Below, piece by piece: positions 27,362-38,600 of a stretch of DNA of 64,000 nucleotides (positions are counted from its first letter, which is position 1; the number at the start of each line of letters is the position of its first letter). Made by a program: the position numbers and the translations under genes. The notes beneath the pieces are model-generated. The model saw nothing but the letters and a program-made list of their open reading frames with translations. It was not told the origin of the DNA and searched no databases. The DNA comes from SCBR16-9 sp964537975. GTDB taxonomy: Bacteria; Hydrogenedentota; Hydrogenedentia; Hydrogenedentales; SCBR16-9. The DNA lies in contig CAZIDP010000001.1 in assembly GCA_964537975.1 (NCBI GenBank), positions 62,001-126,000 on the forward strand. The letters are read 5' to 3'.

Positions 27362-27395
27362 GCCGGACGGAAAACATTACCGTCCGGCTGTTTTT
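27362..27395 (+). terminator. Rho-independent terminator after clpX
   Basis: A perfect 9-bp GC-rich stem (GCCGGACGG with CCGTCCGGC), a 9-base loop, then TGTTTTT. Confidence 0.9.
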
Positions 27396-27476
27396 ACATG
27401 ACCACTATCCCTTATTGTATACGTTAACACCCAATTGTTGTGCAGATTCTTTATTGCATCAAAAGGTTGAAAATAA

Positions 27477-29828
27477 ATGCCCCGTAAACGCTCACAAAGA
27501 AAAAAGTTACTCTCACTGCCTTTGCTACCGCTAAAAGATGCTGTCGTATTTCCCAACATGGTAGTACCATTACTGGTTGGGCGTTCCGCTTCTGTTGAAG
27601 CTGTGGAATGCGCTGTCAGTCTGGAAACTCCGATTTTTTTATGCACACAGAATGACCCTACAATCGAAGAACCTGTAGCAGATAATATGAATAAAATTGG
27701 GGTCATGGCCAACCTCTTACAAACTTTACGAATGCCAGATGGCACGATGAAGGTCGTTGTGGAAGGCATCCAAAGAGCCGAATGGGCCGTTCTGGAATTT
27801 ACCGGATATTGCTACGATGCGCAGGTCACCCCAATAGAACCAATACCGGTCAAGGAAGCAGAAATCGAAGGTCAATTAAGACTTTGCAAGAATTTATTTG
27901 AAGAATATGTTCGCCTCAGTCAACGGATTGCACCCGAAATTGTTATGACGATTCAAGCATATCGTGAACCGGAAATGCTGACAGATATTATCTGTGGATA
28001 TTTACCAATACCTGTTGAAGAACGGCAAGTACTTTTAGAAACGCTCTGCATAAAAATGCGTCTTGAAGAAGTCATAACGATACTGATGCGCGAAAATGAA
28101 ATGACAAAAATCGAACATTCCGTTCGGAATCGTGTTCGCGAACAAATGGAACGTGGCCAACGTGAGCATTTTCTACAAGAACAGCTCAAAGTAATCCACC
28201 AGGAATTGGGCAACCGTGAAGAAGGTATGGATGAATACAGCGAATTGCGGGAGATGGTGGAAAAAGCCAAAATGCCCAAGGAAGTTCGAGAAAAGGCAGA
28301 GCGTGAAGTTGTGCGCTATGAACGCATGCCATTTCTAAGCCCGGAAAGCGCCATTATCCGTAATTACATTGAGTGGTTGAGCGATGTACCCTGGAGCAAG
28401 CGTACTAAAGACACACTGGACCTGGTGCGTGCGCAGAGTGTATTGGACGAAGACCATTACGGACTGGTCAAAGTAAAAGAACGCATACTCGAGTTCTTGG
28501 CCGTGCGCAAGTTACGGCCCCGTGCCAAAGGCCCAATCTTGTGCCTGGTTGGCCCGCCAGGTGTCGGAAAAACATCACTGGGGCAATCTATCGCCCGTTC
28601 CATGAATCGGAAATTTGTCCGTGTTTCTCTGGGTGGAGTGCGCGATGAAGCAGAAATTCGTGGCCACCGACGCACCTATATCGGTTCGATGCCTGGACGT
28701 ATAATCCAAAGCATGAAAAAAGTTGGTGTTCGTAATCCAGTATTCATGCTGGATGAAATTGACAAAATGATGGCTGATTTCCGTGGCGATCCCGCTTCCG
28801 CACTGCTCGAAGTCCTGGACCCGGCACAAAACAAAGCTTTCAGTGATCATTTCCTGGAAGTTGATTTTGACCTCTCAGAAGTTTTCTTTATCGCTACGGC
28901 AAACACAGAAGCCAACATACCTTACGCATTGCATGACCGCATGGAGGTCGTTCGTTTATCCAGTTATACGCCTATGGAGAAACGGGAAATAGCACGCCAG
29001 TTTTTAATTCCCCGCCAGATTGAAGAGACCGGTCTGAGTTCAGAGAAATTAAGCTTTGAAGAAACTGGTATTGAAACCCTGATACGACGCTACACCCATG
29101 AGGCAGGGGTACGAGAACTCGAACGTCAAATTGCCACTATATGCAGGAAAGTTGCCCGGAAAGTGTTATCGGATGATAAAGTCAAAACACCCATTCTGAT
29201 TAACACACAAAGTACCCTGGAATTACTGGGACCTCCAAGTTATACCGACAACAAAAAGCATGTACAAGCCAATGTAGGCACTGCCATAGGTTTGGCCTAT
29301 ACTTCTGTTGGTGGTGACACCCTCACCATCGAGACCAGTACCATGAAAGGAAAGGGTAAACTCATACTCACCGGGCAGCTGGGTGACGTGATGAAGGAAT
29401 CCGCTGAAGCTGGATACACCTATTTGCGCGCCCATGAAGCGCAATTGGAACTACCCGAACAATTTCACAAAGAGCTGGATTTACATGTCCACGTACCGGA
29501 AGGTGCCACACCGAAAGATGGCCCTTCTGCTGGCGTTGCCATATTGGTTTCTATGTTGTCAGCGCTGAAAAATGAAGCACCACGGCCCGCAATTGCAATG
29601 ACTGGTGAAATCACCCTTCGGGGACGGGTATTACCGGTCGGTGGCATCAAAGAGAAAACATTGGCAGCTTTTCGCGATGGCATAAGCACCGTTATATTGC
29701 CTGCAGAAAATGAAAAAGATTTAATTGATATACCGGAAGAAGTAAAATCGGCGCTGGAGTTTGTTTTTATTGATAATATAGAAACAGCACTGCTGATGGT
29801 TTTTGAGGAAGTCAAGGCCCCAGCTTAA
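27477..29828 (+). CDS. lon: ATP-dependent protease La
   Basis: 783 residues, the usual length for LonA. The N-terminal LAN domain starts S-L-P-L-L-P-L-K-D-A-V-V-F-P. The AAA+ domain has Walker A G-P-P-G-V-G-K-T near 358 and V-F-M-L-D-E-I-D-K-M. The protease domain carries the Ser-Lys dyad: S684 in P-K-D-G-P-S-A-G and the Lys near 727 in G-G-I-K-E-K. It degrades misfolded and regulatory proteins. It follows the clpX terminator, so it is an independent unit, perhaps continuing into engB, 56 bases on. Confidence 0.98.
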   Translation: MPRKRSQRKKLLSLPLLPLKDAVVFPNMVVPLLVGRSASVEAVECAVSLETPIFLCTQNDPTIEEPVADNMNKIGVMANLLQTLRMPDGTMKVVVEGIQRAEWAVLEFTGYCYDAQVTPIEPIPVKEAEIEGQLRLCKNLFEEYVRLSQRIAPEIVMTIQAYREPEMLTDIICGYLPIPVEERQVLLETLCIKMRLEEVITILMRENEMTKIEHSVRNRVREQMERGQREHFLQEQLKVIHQELGNREEGMDEYSELREMVEKAKMPKEVREKAEREVVRYERMPFLSPESAIIRNYIEWLSDVPWSKRTKDTLDLVRAQSVLDEDHYGLVKVKERILEFLAVRKLRPRAKGPILCLVGPPGVGKTSLGQSIARSMNRKFVRVSLGGVRDEAEIRGHRRTYIGSMPGRIIQSMKKVGVRNPVFMLDEIDKMMADFRGDPASALLEVLDPAQNKAFSDHFLEVDFDLSEVFFIATANTEANIPYALHDRMEVVRLSSYTPMEKREIARQFLIPRQIEETGLSSEKLSFEETGIETLIRRYTHEAGVRELERQIATICRKVARKVLSDDKVKTPILINTQSTLELLGPPSYTDNKKHVQANVGTAIGLAYTSVGGDTLTIETSTMKGKGKLILTGQLGDVMKESAEAGYTYLRAHEAQLELPEQFHKELDLHVHVPEGATPKDGPSAGVAILVSMLSALKNEAPRPAIAMTGEITLRGRVLPVGGIKEKTLAAFRDGISTVILPAENEKDLIDIPEEVKSALEFVFIDNIETALLMVFEEVKAPA

Positions 29829-29884
29829 CCAACAACATGCTTGGTGCCTGATTTAATAATAATGGAAAGCCCACAAATATCGTG

Positions 29885-30484
29885 ATGAGAATAACGTCTG
29901 CCGAATATCTAAAAAGTGTTTTGAAACAAGATGATTTACCGAAAGACAACCGACCAGAATTGGCCTTTGTCGGGCGTTCCAATGTAGGTAAATCCAGTCT
30001 GCTTAACACACTGTTACGCCGCAAAGGGCTTGCAAAAACCAGCAGCACCCCGGGCAAGACACAGACCATCAATTTTTTTGAAATCAACAAACAATTTTAC
30101 TTTGTCGATTTACCAGGATACGGATATGCCAAAGTTCCCAAGGCAACGAAAGATGCCTGGAACCGTTATATGCGCGATTATCTTTTTAATCGAGAACCCT
30201 TAAAGATGGCTGCTGTTTTATTAGATGCCCGCCACACGCCAACAGCAAACGATGCAGAAATGATCGACATGCTGGCTGAAGCTGAAGTCACGACATTACT
30301 CGTGGCAACCAAAATCGACAAATTAAGCCGCAATCAATGCGTAAAGCAATTACAAATTATCAAGTCCAACCTGGGACTGGAAGCCGATGAATATGTTTTG
30401 CCTTTTTCATCCGTAACCGGTGAAGGTGTTCAGCCAATGTGGGAAATTATCTCAGACATCCTCACAGCAAATGAACTGGAATAA
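29885..30484 (+). CDS. engB: Ribosome biogenesis GTPase YihA/YsxC
   Basis: 199 residues from ATG 29885 (a GTG one codon earlier is possible). G1 is G-R-S-N-V-G-K-S-S, G2 region S-T-P-G-K-T-Q, G3 D-L-P-G-Y-G-Y-A, G4 T-K-I-D, G5-like S-S-V-T-G-E-G. The protein assists late 50S assembly. Location next to lon is common in bacteria. Confidence 0.97.
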   Translation: MRITSAEYLKSVLKQDDLPKDNRPELAFVGRSNVGKSSLLNTLLRRKGLAKTSSTPGKTQTINFFEINKQFYFVDLPGYGYAKVPKATKDAWNRYMRDYLFNREPLKMAAVLLDARHTPTANDAEMIDMLAEAEVTTLLVATKIDKLSRNQCVKQLQIIKSNLGLEADEYVLPFSSVTGEGVQPMWEIISDILTANELE

Positions 30485-30615
30485 CCTGGAACCTTCTTGA
30501 GATGTAATGTACTCATCTAATATTCAAAATGGCAATCAAGCCTTTATCCTGAAAAATTTCCTGACCAGAATATCTCAGAACAGCAAAATCAATATTTCCC
30601 AACCAAGGAGAAATA

Positions 30616-33345
30616 ATGCATAATCGATTACACCATGCCCTGACAAGTTGTATTTTAATCGCGACGACTTTCATTATGCTGCCTCTTTCCGCTGTAGTCG
30701 TTGATGAAGACCTGGAGATTGAAGGACACTACCTTGACGTTACCGTTTCACCGGAAGACGGCGGAGGTATTCCCCATTTCAGCCTGCGAGCAACTGTTAC
30801 CAACCTGGCAGGAACAGAAAGTCTTCTGGAAGAAGGCTTTGGCGTGGGTAGTTATTATGTACCTAATCGCAGACTGAATGAACGGCTGGAAATCGTTGAA
30901 GGCATTACCGACCGTCCAGTTATTCGCTTCAGTTATGATTGCGAAGGTCCCAATATTCAAGACCTCCATGTTGTCCGCATCATGGAACCTTTGCCAAATG
31001 AATCGTCTGTGCGAATTACCTGGCGATTGGAAAATCGTGGTAAAGAACGCCAATGGGTGGCGCCCTGGGTGCGAAGCCATGTTGCACCAGGTGGAAGTGC
31101 CGGGCCACAGGACCGCATCGATTTACCTTCAATATCCGGGATAAAAAACATCAGGCAGTCGGCCTATCATCCCGCGGCACGTAATTGGATAGCTGTTACC
31201 GACCCCATCGAACAAGAAACCATGTATGCCGTGTTTGATGCTGACCAGACCCATGCCTTTCTCGGTTTATGGGATGAGCCAGAGATAGATCGAGGTTTCA
31301 AAGCAGCATTCGTGCCACGTATTCTGGAGCCGGGCGAACAATGGGAAACGGTATACCGCCTCAATGCGGTTCGTGGTCTTCAACATGTTGACTTCGCAAC
31401 CGATGAATTGGCTGCACAATTGGATTACCGTGATGGCACCTTGACGATGTTGCTTTCCGGTGCAAAATCTATGGAGAATCTGCAAGTTCATGCAAGAATT
31501 ATTGCTCCCAATGGCCGGGTATGGCGGCTGGATGCCAAACGTTTCAACATAGACCCCAATCGTCTGGCACGTTGCACCTATGAATGGGAAGCTCCCGGTA
31601 CAGGTGTTTACGAATTTCTGGCACAAATACGCCACGACAATGGTTCATCGGTACCGCTCGGTAAAGATACTGCCTCACCACATGGTGGGATTGACACCCA
31701 ATTCGTTGTGGGCAATCCGACATCACAGGCAATGGAAGCCTGGACTAATGCACCATTTGCGCTTGATCGCGGGAGCCGCACCCTACAACGTGAACTGGCA
31801 GTCGCAGGCAATCCTCAAATCTGGTTTGAATCTTCGGTTCATAAAGTGTTTCCTGAAGACCGTGTCGCATCCGGAGCGTCAGTAAATCCGGCTTACCGGC
31901 TTCGGCTGGCCCGCCGAGAGCGGGAATCATTTCAAGTCGTGTTGCGACCAGGTGAAAACACGGACATCCATGATGTGCAAATACGCCCTGGTGATTTAAT
32001 CAACCGTGAGAGTGGTTCACGCATATCTGCTTCGGATATCCAAGTCTACAATGTAATGTTTCACGATGTCCCCGTACCAAGCCATTATGAAGGACCAACT
32101 GGCTCCTGGCCAGACGCACTTCCACCACATACCGCATTTCATGTACAGGGAGGCCATACGGCCCCGGTTTGGATAACAGTATACGCGGCACCTGATTTAC
32201 CTGCCGGATTCTACCGTGGTCCCATAGAAATCAGCGGACGAGGCATGGATACACGCGAGGTCTGGCTTGAAGTACAAGTGTATGATTTCACCTTGCCGGT
32301 GTCACCAATTATGAAGACGGATTTCGGATTCTGGTCAGAAGCTGCTATGGAAGGTGCACAGGCCCGCGGTGCTAACCCACGATTGGACGATTTACAAGAA
32401 GCATATCTTCTCAATGCGCTTGAACACCGCGTAACATTACGAGAGTTGACCCAGCTACCCTCGGAAAGCGCCAACTACCGATCTACACTCAATGCTTATG
32501 ATCGGCATTTTGACACCTTAATCCGTGGAGGTGCAACAACCTTCTCCGTACCAGCTTCATTATTGGATGTACCCGAACAATTACGGCTGGCAAATGACTG
32601 GGTGGTGCAACGTGGAATTCAGGAACGTGCTTTTGTACACCTGGCACATGAACCGCTGGAACCCTCCTGGCCTCGATTGCTTGAAACCATGCAACGCTGG
32701 AAAGACCATGCGCCGGATATTCCCATCATGGTTACCACCTTTGGGCTATCTCCATTCATCCCGTCAGTACTGGACCGCTGGGCTGTGCATGCCCAGGTAT
32801 TTGACACACTCCACAACAGAGAACTGCTTACGGAAATCTCCAGTGGCCGTGAGGTTTGGTGGTATGTAAACCACATGCCACCGCGTCCGTATGGCAATTT
32901 TTTCCTCGATTTTGCAGCCATGGAACATCGTATTCTTTTCTGGCATGCCTGGGCACTTGGTGTCCGCGGCATGTACTATTGGAGCATTAATTATACCGAT
33001 GCAAATCAAGACCCCTGGACAAACACTCTCGATATAACCCCGGTAAATGGTGACGGGTTGCTGGTATATCCAGGAGCACATGGTCCGATTAATTCCATAC
33101 GCTGGGAAATCATTCGCGATGGTCTGGAAGATTATGACTACCTGACTATCTTTATGGATAGAAGAACACAGCTCTTGGAGCGTGGTGGTCATGATGCATT
33201 GTTAAACCGGGCTGCATCTGCTTACAATTTGAATGAACTGGTTCCCGATCTGGTAAATTTTCCGCGCAGCCCAGATATTCTCTTGCAAAAACGTCACGAA
33301 ATTGCCACAATAATAGAAGAAATGGGGAGAGCGTTAAATCGGTAA
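30616..33345 (+). CDS. Secreted DUF4091 (GH123-like) protein
   Basis: 909 residues with a signal peptide (about 1-26). Residues 30-390 are beta-rich accessory domains (N-V-T-N, E-W-E-A-P-G-T-G-V-Y-E-F as an Ig-like strand set). Residues about 430-890 match the DUF4091/GH123 catalytic type: A-R-R-E-R-E-S-F-Q-V-V-L-R-P near the start, G-M-Y-Y-W-S-I-N-Y late in the barrel and the hallmark R-W-E-I-I-R-D-G-L-E-D-Y-D-Y-L near 840. GH123 members cleave beta-N-acetylgalactosaminides, but many DUF4091 proteins are uncharacterised. AAGGAG precedes the start. A beta-helix enzyme follows after 81 bp, likely the same operon. Confidence 0.8.
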   Translation: MHNRLHHALTSCILIATTFIMLPLSAVVVDEDLEIEGHYLDVTVSPEDGGGIPHFSLRATVTNLAGTESLLEEGFGVGSYYVPNRRLNERLEIVEGITDRPVIRFSYDCEGPNIQDLHVVRIMEPLPNESSVRITWRLENRGKERQWVAPWVRSHVAPGGSAGPQDRIDLPSISGIKNIRQSAYHPAARNWIAVTDPIEQETMYAVFDADQTHAFLGLWDEPEIDRGFKAAFVPRILEPGEQWETVYRLNAVRGLQHVDFATDELAAQLDYRDGTLTMLLSGAKSMENLQVHARIIAPNGRVWRLDAKRFNIDPNRLARCTYEWEAPGTGVYEFLAQIRHDNGSSVPLGKDTASPHGGIDTQFVVGNPTSQAMEAWTNAPFALDRGSRTLQRELAVAGNPQIWFESSVHKVFPEDRVASGASVNPAYRLRLARRERESFQVVLRPGENTDIHDVQIRPGDLINRESGSRISASDIQVYNVMFHDVPVPSHYEGPTGSWPDALPPHTAFHVQGGHTAPVWITVYAAPDLPAGFYRGPIEISGRGMDTREVWLEVQVYDFTLPVSPIMKTDFGFWSEAAMEGAQARGANPRLDDLQEAYLLNALEHRVTLRELTQLPSESANYRSTLNAYDRHFDTLIRGGATTFSVPASLLDVPEQLRLANDWVVQRGIQERAFVHLAHEPLEPSWPRLLETMQRWKDHAPDIPIMVTTFGLSPFIPSVLDRWAVHAQVFDTLHNRELLTEISSGREVWWYVNHMPPRPYGNFFLDFAAMEHRILFWHAWALGVRGMYYWSINYTDANQDPWTNTLDITPVNGDGLLVYPGAHGPINSIRWEIIRDGLEDYDYLTIFMDRRTQLLERGGHDALLNRAASAYNLNELVPDLVNFPRSPDILLQKRHEIATIIEEMGRALNR

Positions 33346-33426
33346 CTGCACATACCGGACAATATGATACGCGCTGCCTGGCCATTACTTCCTTGATACC
33401 AATACTGAATTGAAAAGGGGTGTATT

Positions 33427-35613
33427 ATGTTATTCTGTGACAATCAAAAAAACCTTTGTCTTCTCATTGCTATAGTACTCGCTTCCTCCCTACTGACAAT
33501 GCATACCTACGCGAGTGAAGACTCCATCGAAAAGAACGATGTGATTACTATCCATGTTTCTCCAGAAGGTAATAATACCTGGACAGGGCGTACCGCAAGT
33601 CCTGATGAATCTGGCAATGGGCCTTTAGCCAGTCTGGCAGGTGCACGTGATGCGGTCAGAAACTTAATTCAATCAGAAACGATTACCAGTGACATCCATG
33701 TACTCTTCGCCCCAGGTACCTACGAAGTTACAGAGCCAACCGTCTTCTCACCAGAAGACACGGCGCCAGAAGGATACACCATTTCGTACGCTGGTACACT
33801 GGAAGACGACGTATTGTTTCACGGTGGCAAGGTTATAGAATCCTGGGAGCAGGATGGGCACCTCTGGGTAGCCGACATCCCGGAAGTCAGAAATGGCGCA
33901 TGGAATTTTAGTGCCTTGTGGGTGAATGGTGAGCGGAGAACACTTGCGCGCATTCCCAATCCAGCCAATGATCTAGGTGATTACCCGGTTGAAAGCGATT
34001 GCTTCGGGATAACAAGCCAAGTGATGGAAACACATCCGGAAACCGGAGAAGAACAGGCATCACGTACAGCAATTCGGTTTAACCCGGAGGATATACAACC
34101 TTGGGAATCAATTGATGATGCGTTGGTTGTCGTATACCATTCCTGGGAAACTTCAGCCCATCGTATTGCAGAAATTGACTGGGAGAATAGTATTTTTCAC
34201 TTTACCGGCCCGGCAAGCTGGCCATTCAGAAGGTGGCCTTGGGGACCACACCAACGTTATTACATTGAAAACCTCTTTGAAGCACTGGACAGCCCTGGTG
34301 AATGGTATCTCAATACGAAAACCGGAAAACTGTATTACTGGCCAATGCCAGGAGAACAACTGGACGCTGTAGAAATTGTCGCGCCAATAGTATCTCAATT
34401 TATACTTCTGGAAGGGATTCCGGAAGAAGAAGCTTTTGTATCTAATTTGATTTTTAAAAACCTGCAATTCAAATATTCTGAGTTTGCAATAGCGCCAGAA
34501 GGTCACAGTGATGCCCAGGCTGCGTATTCTGTAGGCGCAGCCATTGAAGCCATTGGAGCCAGGAATTGCCATATTTTGCAATGTGAGGTCGGGCATGTTG
34601 GCACTTATGGTGTCTGGTGGCGACGTGGTTCGCAGAACAACAGCATAGAACAAACCTATCTACACGACTTAGGCGCTGGGGGTATTCGAGTAGGTGAAAT
34701 TGCCAGCCCATCTTCTCCCCCGGAGGCTGCTGATCACAATCGCATTGTTAACAACCTGATTCAGGATGGTGGTCGCATATTTCGCAGTGCAGTTGGTGTT
34801 TGGATTGGCCGTGCATCCTATAATGAGGTGCTTAACAATCAGATCGGTCATATGCGCTACACCGGTATCTCAGTTGGCTGGTCCTGGGGATACGCACCCA
34901 GCTCGGCACACCACAATATCATCGCCTATAACCACATTCATGACATTGGCAAAGGGCAACTCAATGACATGGGAGGCATCTACACGCTGGGGCTGTCACC
35001 TGGCACAGAACTCAGAAATAATCTCATTCATCATGTGATCTGTAACGAACATGGTATAGGTGGGTGGGGCATCTATCCCGATGAAGGCACAACAGACATG
35101 CTAATCCGGGACAATGTTGTCTTCTACACCCGAACAGGTGGCTTCCACCAGCATTATGGTAAAGAAAACAGAGTAAAGAATAATATCTTTGCTTTTTCAG
35201 AAGGCCCCCAGATAATACGTTCACTCGAGGAAGACCACGTATCCTTTTTCATCGAAGGCAATATTGTTCTTTTTGACAATGGCCAATTGTTGGGTTGGAA
35301 TTGGAATAATAAGAATTTCCAATTGGACAACAATATCTACTGGGATATACACGAAACACCTATTGATTTTGCTGGTCGGAGTTTTGATGCTTGGCAAGAA
35401 GAAGGTCAAGATCAGCATTCTCACATCGTCGATCCCGAGTTTATACGCATAGACACCCCTTATCTAGAACTAAAAGAGGATTCCCCGGCTATATCGTTGA
35501 TCGGATTTGAGCCCATTGACTTGGATATCGTCGGTTTACAGGGCGATAACGATTGGGTTAGCAAAGGCAGACAACTGATTAATAGCTCGTATCCATTGCC
35601 AACGAAAATTTAA
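33427..35613 (+). CDS. Secreted right-handed parallel beta-helix protein (GH141-like or pectate-lyase-like)
   Basis: 728 residues with a signal peptide (about 1-30, ending TYAS). The opening V-S-P-E-G-N-N-T-W-T-G-R and P-L-A-S-L-A-G-A-R-D-A-V-R are the standard N-terminus of secreted beta-helix sugar enzymes such as the GH141 group. Residues 340-620 contain repeated short turns rich in N and I (R-I-V-N-N-L-I, Y-N-E-V-L-N-N-Q-I-G, H-H-N-I-I-A-Y-N-H-I), the rungs of the helix. GH141 includes fucosidase and xylanase activities; the substrate here is unknown. Together with the DUF4091 protein it suggests breakdown of a complex glycan. Confidence 0.78.
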   Translation: MLFCDNQKNLCLLIAIVLASSLLTMHTYASEDSIEKNDVITIHVSPEGNNTWTGRTASPDESGNGPLASLAGARDAVRNLIQSETITSDIHVLFAPGTYEVTEPTVFSPEDTAPEGYTISYAGTLEDDVLFHGGKVIESWEQDGHLWVADIPEVRNGAWNFSALWVNGERRTLARIPNPANDLGDYPVESDCFGITSQVMETHPETGEEQASRTAIRFNPEDIQPWESIDDALVVVYHSWETSAHRIAEIDWENSIFHFTGPASWPFRRWPWGPHQRYYIENLFEALDSPGEWYLNTKTGKLYYWPMPGEQLDAVEIVAPIVSQFILLEGIPEEEAFVSNLIFKNLQFKYSEFAIAPEGHSDAQAAYSVGAAIEAIGARNCHILQCEVGHVGTYGVWWRRGSQNNSIEQTYLHDLGAGGIRVGEIASPSSPPEAADHNRIVNNLIQDGGRIFRSAVGVWIGRASYNEVLNNQIGHMRYTGISVGWSWGYAPSSAHHNIIAYNHIHDIGKGQLNDMGGIYTLGLSPGTELRNNLIHHVICNEHGIGGWGIYPDEGTTDMLIRDNVVFYTRTGGFHQHYGKENRVKNNIFAFSEGPQIIRSLEEDHVSFFIEGNIVLFDNGQLLGWNWNNKNFQLDNNIYWDIHETPIDFAGRSFDAWQEEGQDQHSHIVDPEFIRIDTPYLELKEDSPAISLIGFEPIDLDIVGLQGDNDWVSKGRQLINSSYPLPTKI

Positions 35614-35630
35614 GTTCAAGTTGACAATTA

Positions 35631-35639
35631 TGCTATTAT
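35631..35639 (+). promoter_or_regulatory. Candidate extended -10 promoter of the hybrid kinase gene
   Basis: TGCTATTAT fits TGn plus a TATAAT-like box, about 44 bases before the ATG at 35683. No good -35 is at the right distance, although TTGACA occurs at 35621-35626. Confidence 0.3.
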
Positions 35640-35682
35640 GCCCCTGTGCCACAATGTACAGACATGTAGGGGGAATTGTGCC

Positions 35683-38600
35683 ATGCACTTTACAGTACCG
35701 CATCATCGCTTTAGTACACTACCAGAAATATGCAAAATTTGCCCGTCAAACTCAAGCTATATTATCACTGGGCTTATTTTTATTTTTATTCTGGGCGCCA
35801 TTTATTCCTCTCAATGGCCAGCTTATAGCGATGTTAATGATGCGAATGAAACGCCTTCTACTGTTTCTTCCGGGTTGGTACTGGATTCGATCAGCCGTCT
35901 GGAACGGGCGGAACGTATAGCCAGGTTTGGCCATTGGGAATTTAATCTGAATACCAATACGGTGCTTGCGTCCGAAGGTGCCCAAATCCTGTATGGACTC
36001 GAAGGTAACTATTGGAACATACCGGATGTTCAAAAGATACCTTTACCGGAATACCGAGACATACTGGACAATGCATTAAAAGGTCTCATCCAGAACAATA
36101 CGCCCTATGAAGTCATATTTAAAATTAAACGACCAACTGATGGCCAAATTCTGGCAATTTATTCCGTAGCAGAATACATTCCCGAACAAAATATTGTCTT
36201 TGGTGTCATTGAAGATATTACAGCTCAGGTAACTGCTGAAGAAGCATATCAACGCCGCTATAACCGATATCTTTTCGCGTTGGCATTGGCAATATTAGGG
36301 CTGCTCATTATTATTGCTTTGCTAACCACTGTATATATGATGCATCGTCGAATGACGTTGACGATTCAAGAACGCGAACAAATCCTATCAACGACATTAA
36401 ATTCTATTGGTGATGCCGTAATCTGTACCGACACGCACGGAATAGTAACAAAATTAAACCCTGTTGCTGAGCAATTGAGTGGTTGGAATCATGACGAAGC
36501 AATAGGCAAGCCCCTTAAGAAAATTCTCCGTCTAATCAATGATGAAACGCGTGAAGAGGTAATAAATCCTGTTGACGAAGTAATGAAATCCGGCAATATT
36601 GTGGGTTTGGCAAACAGCACCATACTTATAGCCAAAGACGGTTCGGAATACCAAATAGCAGACAGTGCAGCTCCAATTCAAACAGAATATGGTGATACGC
36701 TTGGTGTAGTCATGGTGTTTCGAGACGTTACCGAACAATATGAAGCACAAAAGAAACTGCGCTCTTGGCATGACTTGATGCATTATATTATCAAGTACAA
36801 TCCTAATGCTATTGCAGTTCTTGACAACAACTTAAATCATGTTTACGTCAGCGATCGATTCCTGAATGATTATAATATGAAGGGAAAAAATATAATTGGA
36901 AAGCATCATTACGAGGTGTTTCCCGCAATCCCGGAAAGAATTCGTGATGTTCACAAACGAGTCTTACAGGGAGAAGTTTTATCTTCAGATGAAGAAGTAT
37001 ACCAACATGCAGATGGTTTGATTGATTATTCACGTTGGGAATGTAGACCCTGGCGAGACAACAACGGAGAAATATCTGGCATTATTTTGTATACCGAAAT
37101 AATAACCAAAAGAAGGCAAGAAGAAATTGAAAAGCGCCAGACTTTCGTTTTGCTGGATGTACTGCTCAATAATAGCCCAAGCATGATATCTATAATGGAT
37201 TCCGAGGGAAAATACATCCTTGTATCACAAGCACACGCTACATATCTGCAAAAATCAGTGAATGAGATACAAGGAAAGACAATTGAAGAATTGTTACCAC
37301 CTGATATTACCCAAGTATTCCATAAAGATATTAACAAAGTGCTTGACACAAACGAACCATTGTTAAAAATTGATATCCTGACTGCCGAAAACACAGTAAA
37401 ATACTTTGAGACCAGTTTGTTTCCTATCGTTTACCCTGGGAATCCTTCCAACAGCAAGTTAATCGGCGCTATTTCTACTGATATTACCGAGCGGGTTGAA
37501 GCGGAAAGAACTAAACTAGAACGTGAGCGCTATTTCAGGACTTTTGTTGAAGGTTGTCCAGATGGCATCTTTGTTCAGACCGATCAGCGGTTTGCCTACC
37601 TGAATAAGGCCGCATTGAAAATTTTTGGTGCCACTTCTGAATCTCAATTGCTTGACACAAAAATCATTGACTGGATACATCCTGACTATCATGATGTTGT
37701 AAAAAAGCGTATTCAGCAATTAAATCAAGATAACAAAAGCGTAGAAATGCTTGAGGAGATTTTTCTCAGAATTGATGGTAGTCACGTCCCAATAGAAGCT
37801 TCTGCCGTGCCGATAGTATATGAAGGTAAAAACGGCGCCATGGTGTACTTACGGGACATAACAGAGCGCAAAAAAGCAGAAGAGAACCGATTAAATCTTG
37901 AACGCCATATGCTTCAAACACAAAAACTGGAAAGTTTGGGGGTTCTTGCCGGTGGTATAGCGCATGACTTCAACAATATTCTCATGGCGATAATGGGACA
38001 CTCCGAGCTGGCACTTGAAGAATTATCACCGGTGGCTCCTGCTCGCCAGAGTATTAATGATATTGCCACCGCAGCAAAACGCGCCTCAGAATTATGTCGG
38101 CAAATGATGACCTATGCTGGAAAAACATCGCATAGCCCTGAACTTGTCAATCTGAAAACACTCTTTGAGGAGATGCTTCACCTGCTAAAAACTTCCATCA
38201 GTAAAAAAGCTATTTTTAATTTACATATTGCCGAAGACTTGCCTTCAATCCTGGCCGATCCAAGTCAAATTCGCCAGATCGTTATGAACTTGATTATAAA
38301 CGCTTCTGATGCAATCGGAGACAAAAGTGGTGTTATCTCCATAACTACAGGTGCCACTCGCTGCGATGAAGAATATCTGATGCAGACGGATTTGTACAGC
38401 GAAATAGCACCTGGCCTGTATGTCTACTTTGAAGTATCGGATACCGGAATCGGAATGGATATAACAACGCAATCTCGAATTTTTGAACCCTTTTTCACCA
38501 CAAAATTTTCTGGCCGCGGACTGGGATTGGCTTCTGTCATGGGGATTGTAAGAACACATAATGGCGCAATTAAAGTTTATAGTGAACCAGGTAAAGGCAC